From: DTDR01 sp964505415
GTDB taxonomy: Bacteria; Hydrothermota; Tepidihabitantia; Tepidihabitantales; DTDR01
Assembly (NCBI GenBank): GCA_964505415.1
Contig: CAZDHW010000007.1
Location: forward strand, 10,497-74,496
Reading direction: 5' to 3'
Length of the DNA stretch: 64,000 bases
In this document: piece after piece, positions 60,437 to 64,000 of the stretch
Position numbering within the stretch: the stretch's first letter is position 1
Layout: each line of letters starts with the position of its first letter
Notes under the pieces: generated by a model
Databases searched by the model: none
Told to the model about the DNA's origin: nothing
Seen by the model: only the letters and a program-made list of their open reading frames with translations
Made by a program: the position numbers and the translations under genes

Positions 60437-61222
60437 TTAAGAAAGTTTTCTTTTTATTTCTTCAAAATGCTGGATAATTTCAGTAGGTGTGGTGTAGTTT
60501 CCGTTGATATTTTCTTTTGTTTTTAAATCGGTGTTACCGGTTTCGTAATCTTCTTTTTTATTCCAATAGATTTTAATCTCTTGGAATTCCACTTTTCCGT
60601 AGCCCCTTGAACCCATACCGCCAAGGTAATCATCTTCCAATAATTTCATTGCTTGAAAGAGTTTTACTAATAAATTTTTATCCTCCTCTTCATAAATATT
60701 GAAAATCATTTCGCAGTCTTTAAAAATAGCACCCGCTGGTACCCTTTCGGGATTTCTTAAACCACCCACTTGGCTTACGGTACCTGTTCTTCGGTCGATA
60801 TTAATTTCAGTTTTTACTTCTGTCCAAGGAAAAGGTAAATTATCCCTCATTTCTTCAGTTATACTTTCTTCATCAAGATAAGTGTCCCTTATTATTAACC
60901 GAGTAAGAACAACATCAGAATCAGAAGTTACATCCATTACGCCAAATATTTTACACACATCACATTTTTTATAATTTTCCAGATTTTTACAACTATGGAT
61001 ACCGCTTCTTTCATCCAAAGGCAGACCTTCTTTCAATTCCATAAGGGAGCGAAGTTTTCCTTTGAGAGAGGAACCAGGAATATAAGGTTTTCCTTCGGCA
61101 TCTCTAATCACTGGATTATCTATTCCCCCAATTTTTAAACCTTCTGTAGGGCCACCGATTCTTATCCCAGTTTTTACCATTATTTTTGATTTAATTATTA
61201 CTTTTCCTAAAAGTTGAGCCAT
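60437..61222 (-). CDS. csm3: Type III-A CRISPR protein Csm3 (Cas7 backbone, target-RNA nuclease)
   Basis: Csm3 forms the backbone along the crRNA and cuts target RNA every six nucleotides. The ATG at 61222 has an ideal AAGGAGGGAAAA site and gives 261 residues beginning 'MAQLLGKVIIKSKIMVKTGI'. The catalytic Asp lies in 'GGIDNPVIRDAEGKP', followed by 'YIPGSSLKGKLRSLMEL'. 'GGMGSRGYGKVEFQ' is the RAMP glycine loop. Confidence 0.95.
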   Translation of the reverse strand: MAQLLGKVIIKSKIMVKTGIRIGGPTEGLKIGGIDNPVIRDAEGKPYIPGSSLKGKLRSLMELKEGLPLDERSGIHSCKNLENYKKCDVCKIFGVMDVTSDSDVVLTRLIIRDTYLDEESITEEMRDNLPFPWTEVKTEINIDRRTGTVSQVGGLRNPERVPAGAIFKDCEMIFNIYEEEDKNLLVKLFQAMKLLEDDYLGGMGSRGYGKVEFQEIKIYWNKKEDYETGNTDLKTKENINGNYTTPTEIIQHFEEIKRKLS

Positions 61223-61232
61223 TTTTCCCTCC

Positions 61233-61643
61233 TTATTCTTTGCCACCATGATAACGATGATAAGCGACAATTGCTTCGATGAAGTTTCGGAAATTTTTGA
61301 AATGTTCGGGTTCGGTAACCAATTTTATTGCTGCTTCAACTACCTCCCGAAAATCTTTTACCCTACCTCTGTGTCTTCCAGCAGCATAAGCAAGTTTAGG
61401 TCTTAATAAATGAAGTTTATTTTTCACTTCTTTAAACTTTTCTTCTCTTTTTTCTCCGGTAGGCAATGGAATTCGTTGTATCTCATCTAATATGTTTCGA
61501 ATTTGAGAAGTAGAAAGTTCTTTTTCTCTTCCCTTACGAGTGGTAAACTCTTTACCCAGTTCTTCCGCGTAGTTATTTAATTCTTCAGCATCACCCTGTT
61601 GAATTATTTTTTTTAAAGATTCAATTTTTATTAAGTTTTCCAT
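61233..61643 (-). CDS. csm2: Type III-A CRISPR protein Csm2 (small subunit)
   Basis: Csm2 is the helical small subunit that lines the crRNA-target duplex. The 136 residues are all-helical with 'LRPKLAYAAGRHRGRVKDFREVVEAAIKLV' region and 'FKNFRNFIEAIVAYHRYHGG', both typical. Its AAGGAGG site is formed by the last codons of cas10, so the two are coupled. Confidence 0.92.
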   Translation of the reverse strand: MENLIKIESLKKIIQQGDAEELNNYAEELGKEFTTRKGREKELSTSQIRNILDEIQRIPLPTGEKREEKFKEVKNKLHLLRPKLAYAAGRHRGRVKDFREVVEAAIKLVTEPEHFKNFRNFIEAIVAYHRYHGGKE

Positions 61644-61644
61644 A

Positions 61645-64000
61645 TTATACCTCCTTTTTAGTTTTAGTTAAAAGCTCAGCCCAACGGACAGAAACATTTA
61701 AATAAGGATGTAAATCCTTATCAATAATTACTGTTTTTTCTAATTCGTCTATTTTTTCAATATATTTACTATGCCTTTCTTTTAACCTTTTAAAGGCATA
61801 TAATAAACGCCAGATTCGAAAAACCGGTATTTTTTCTTTTTTAGCCCTTTCCTTTTCCAACCAACCTTGATAAAGGATATGAAGTAATGAGCGGGGGAGG
61901 TTTGGTCCCTTTTTATTTAATAAATAAATAATTTTATTTTTAATTTCCTCTAAGGAAAAAAACTTTTCCCAAGGAATTGGTTTGCCTAAAAAAGTTATCT
62001 TATTTTTCCCATTTCTTTTAGCAAGTTCTAAATCTTCTTTAGCATTATTGGCTGCCTGATATATTGGAAATTTTTGGGAAGGAGCAATATAAATACTTGC
62101 TGAGAAAGTTAATCTTTTGGCAGTAAAGGCTTGAAAATCAAAAAAAAGTCTTTTAGCAAAATCGGGAAGTTTTGACCAAGCTCCAATTACAAACAAATCG
62201 TCACCACCAGAGTATATTACATAAATATCCTTTTTAAAATCTTCTTCCTTGGCTATCTTTTCCACTTGAGCATTAAAAAATAAAGAAAGCATTTCACTTA
62301 ACATTGCCATTCGGGAGATTGTTCGCTCTTCTTTTTTTATTCCCTCGGCAAATATTTTACCTAAATTATCCACATCTGCTCTTAGAATTCCCCATCTTTT
62401 AATTCCTTCTGAAGATTCCGCAATTTCATCTAAATCTTTTACATTATTACCAACCATGGGAGCATTTTGAGCAAAAAAACGAAAACCAGCATAACCTTCT
62501 GATAAAAAATCAGAAGAGTTTAAAAGGTAAGCATTTTCTTTTTCTTCAATTTCCGAAGAGAAAAGAAATTCAATACCAATAGAGTTTAACACCTCTTTCC
62601 ATGATTTTGCTCTACTTTTTTGTTCCTTAATTTCTTCATATTTTTCTTTAATAATTTTTGCCCTTGGTAAATCATAAGCCAGCTTTTCAAAACTTTTACA
62701 AAGTTGGCAAATTTTTTCAGTTTCTTCCAATTCTTCTCCACATATTACACATACTTTTTTATTCCCACCTTCTTCAAAAGGACCCAATATTTTAGTTATT
62801 TCTTCCTCTTCTAAGAGAGAAGAAAATTTTCGTTTTTTTTCTCGTGATAAAAGTGCCCGGACATTTTGCCAAATGTTGCCAAATTCAAAGAAGTCCTTAT
62901 ATTTTATTGGTAAATAAACGAGATTTAAAGATAGTCTTCCCCGATGGGCTTGGAAGATATTTTTTTCAAATAGTAATTTTAAATTATCAACTTCTTTTTT
63001 TATTTCTTCATTATTAGGTAATAAGAGATAAAAATTACCGCCAGCCGCATAAAGGATATTACATTCGGTTAAACCAAACTTTTTAATTATACTTTTAGCA
63101 ATTCCTTCACAGAGTAATTGGAGATAAAAAGAACGTCCTTTAATTCCTTTCAAAGCTCCTTTGGAAGTAACCGAATAGATAAAATCTTGGATACCGGAAA
63201 TATCACCGGCAACTAAAATACAGGGCGCTTCTTGTAAATTTTCTAATTCTTCTTTTTTAATTGCTCCTAAAACTTTATCTAATTCTTTTTCATCCATATT
63301 TATCATCCATAAACAAGAAGCAATAGCCGCAGTAATTTTAAGATGATGATAAAGGGAAATATCTGGGCGTTCTTTATAAGCAGCCGAAGGAACAGAGATA
63401 GTAAATTTTTGTAAAAGATAAATCAGTTGGGTAATTAATAAATCTGACAAGGGCTTTTGGGAAAGTATCCTGGCTTCCTTTATAAATTCTTGCCAATGTT
63501 TTAAATAGGAATCTTCTTTTATTACTTCCGATTTATTTTCTTTAGGAAATAGATTTGTTAGATTTAATTGTAAAGGAACTAAAGGAAGATATTGGTAATT
63601 TATTTCTTTATTATTGAAAGACAAAATTGAAAATATAGAAATTAATGGCTCGCTTTTTACCTCAGAGATTTCATTATTTATTTTTTTCTTTCTTTCACCA
63701 GCTGATAACCAATCGGCTAACTGAATTATTTTTACCAATCGGCGATAATCAGCTTGTGCCCTTTCGGGATAATGGTGATAAAGGACAATATTTTCCACAA
63801 GGTCATAAATTTTAAATATCTCTCTAACAAATCTACCAGAATAAAGCACATGAAGATAAGTATAAGAATTTTCGTATAGAGGACAACAATTAGGCTTAAG
63901 CCTTTCGTCTTCAGGAGTGAGTGGTTCTCCGGTTCTTTGCCAAAATTTTCCAATATCGTGAAGGAGGGCGGATAAAATAATAATTTTATATTCTTCATTA
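61645..64000 (-). CDS. cas10: Type III-A CRISPR Cas10/Csm1 (5' partial)
   Basis: Cas10 is the large subunit: target RNA switches on its DNase (HD) and cyclic-oligoadenylate synthase (palm) activities. The frame is open to the window edge, so a few N-terminal residues are missing; a GTG at 63849 is internal. The HD motif 'LLHDIGKFWQR' begins about 12 residues from the visible end. Downstream are 'GDISGIQDFIYS', a zinc knuckle ('CVIC ... CQLC', about 417-434 of the visible chain) and the synthase motif 'YSGGDDLFV' (GGDD at about 598-601). Both active sites look intact. It leads csm2-csm5 and the CARF effector. Cas6, cas1, cas2 and an array are not in the window. Confidence 0.95.
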   Translation of the reverse strand, partial: NEEYKIIILSALLHDIGKFWQRTGEPLTPEDERLKPNCCPLYENSYTYLHVLYSGRFVREIFKIYDLVENIVLYHHYPERAQADYRRLVKIIQLADWLSAGERKKKINNEISEVKSEPLISIFSILSFNNKEINYQYLPLVPLQLNLTNLFPKENKSEVIKEDSYLKHWQEFIKEARILSQKPLSDLLITQLIYLLQKFTISVPSAAYKERPDISLYHHLKITAAIASCLWMINMDEKELDKVLGAIKKEELENLQEAPCILVAGDISGIQDFIYSVTSKGALKGIKGRSFYLQLLCEGIAKSIIKKFGLTECNILYAAGGNFYLLLPNNEEIKKEVDNLKLLFEKNIFQAHRGRLSLNLVYLPIKYKDFFEFGNIWQNVRALLSREKKRKFSSLLEEEEITKILGPFEEGGNKKVCVICGEELEETEKICQLCKSFEKLAYDLPRAKIIKEKYEEIKEQKSRAKSWKEVLNSIGIEFLFSSEIEEKENAYLLNSSDFLSEGYAGFRFFAQNAPMVGNNVKDLDEIAESSEGIKRWGILRADVDNLGKIFAEGIKKEERTISRMAMLSEMLSLFFNAQVEKIAKEEDFKKDIYVIYSGGDDLFVIGAWSKLPDFAKRLFFDFQAFTAKRLTFSASIYIAPSQKFPIYQAANNAKEDLELAKRNGKNKITFLGKPIPWEKFFSLEEIKNKIIYLLNKKGPNLPRSLLHILYQGWLEKERAKKEKIPVFRIWRLLYAFKRLKERHSKYIEKIDELEKTVIIDKDLHPYLNVSVRWAELLTKTKKEV

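Noticed and set aside
63732..63998. An 88-residue reading frame overlapping the end of cas10
   Set aside because: It is in a different frame; the cas10 frame is open to the edge and encodes the expected HD motif, so the other frame is a shadow.

Overview
The window is a dense, AT-rich bacterial chromosome segment with overlapping genes and almost no spacer DNA. Outer-membrane barrel proteins, C-terminal beta-sandwich tails of the FlgD/type IX kind, and a meso-diaminopimelate type MurE point to a Gram-negative cell envelope. The 2-oxoacid:ferredoxin oxidoreductase, oxygen-sensitive class III ribonucleotide reductase, membrane pyrophosphatase and type III CRISPR system suggest an anaerobe, probably thermophilic. 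The mix resembles uncultured lineages such as candidate phylum WOR-3, but that placement is from memory of gene content and was not tested.

Left part (1-16.5 kb): a tRNA-dependent amidation operon (archaeal-type AspRS, cut by the window edge, an HD protein, GatC, GatA, GatB); tRNA-Ala; a 318-base spacer holding a candidate pseudoknotted RNA and a palindrome in front of an XRE-type regulator; parAB; a lone rplF; and a minus-strand operon of FG-GAP protein, histidine kinase, response regulator, M6-type protease and FabG. A membrane pyrophosphatase gene is divergent from that operon. Then nrdR-nrdD (16.5-19.3 kb) sits behind four tandem NrdR-box-like palindromes, followed by folC-rsmI-CDP-alcohol phosphatidyltransferase-hflX.

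Middle part (23.5-37.6 kb): a compact division and cell-wall (dcw) cluster, mraZ-rsmH-ftsL-ftsI-murE-mraY-murD-ftsW-murG-murC-murB-ftsA-ftsZ. It lacks murF, ftsQ and ddl. It is followed by adk-map-infA (a detached piece of the usual ribosomal spc operon), rimI, a nitroreductase, tRNA-Arg and a 993-residue outer-membrane protein.

Right part (43.5-64 kb): a sugar-phosphate transferase with galE; a long minus-strand operon joining sucCD, a four-subunit 2-oxoacid:ferredoxin oxidoreductase, a ZIP transporter, folK, a deoxynucleoside kinase and panBC; a four-gene redox operon (TlpA-like thioredoxin, barrel protein with a single Cys pair, 44-residue CXXC membrane peptide, polyferredoxin-like membrane protein); and a type III-A CRISPR interference operon (cas10, csm2-5, CARF-HEPN effector) whose cas10 runs off the right edge.

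Two window-wide patterns stand out. First, most operon-leading genes have a good -35/-10 pair ending only 5-9 bases before the start codon, which predicts leaderless mRNAs, whereas internal genes carry Shine-Dalgarno sequences. Second, every convergent gene pair overlaps or abuts, leaving no room for ordinary terminators. The most attractive undescribed candidate is the four-gene redox operon at 53916-56971.
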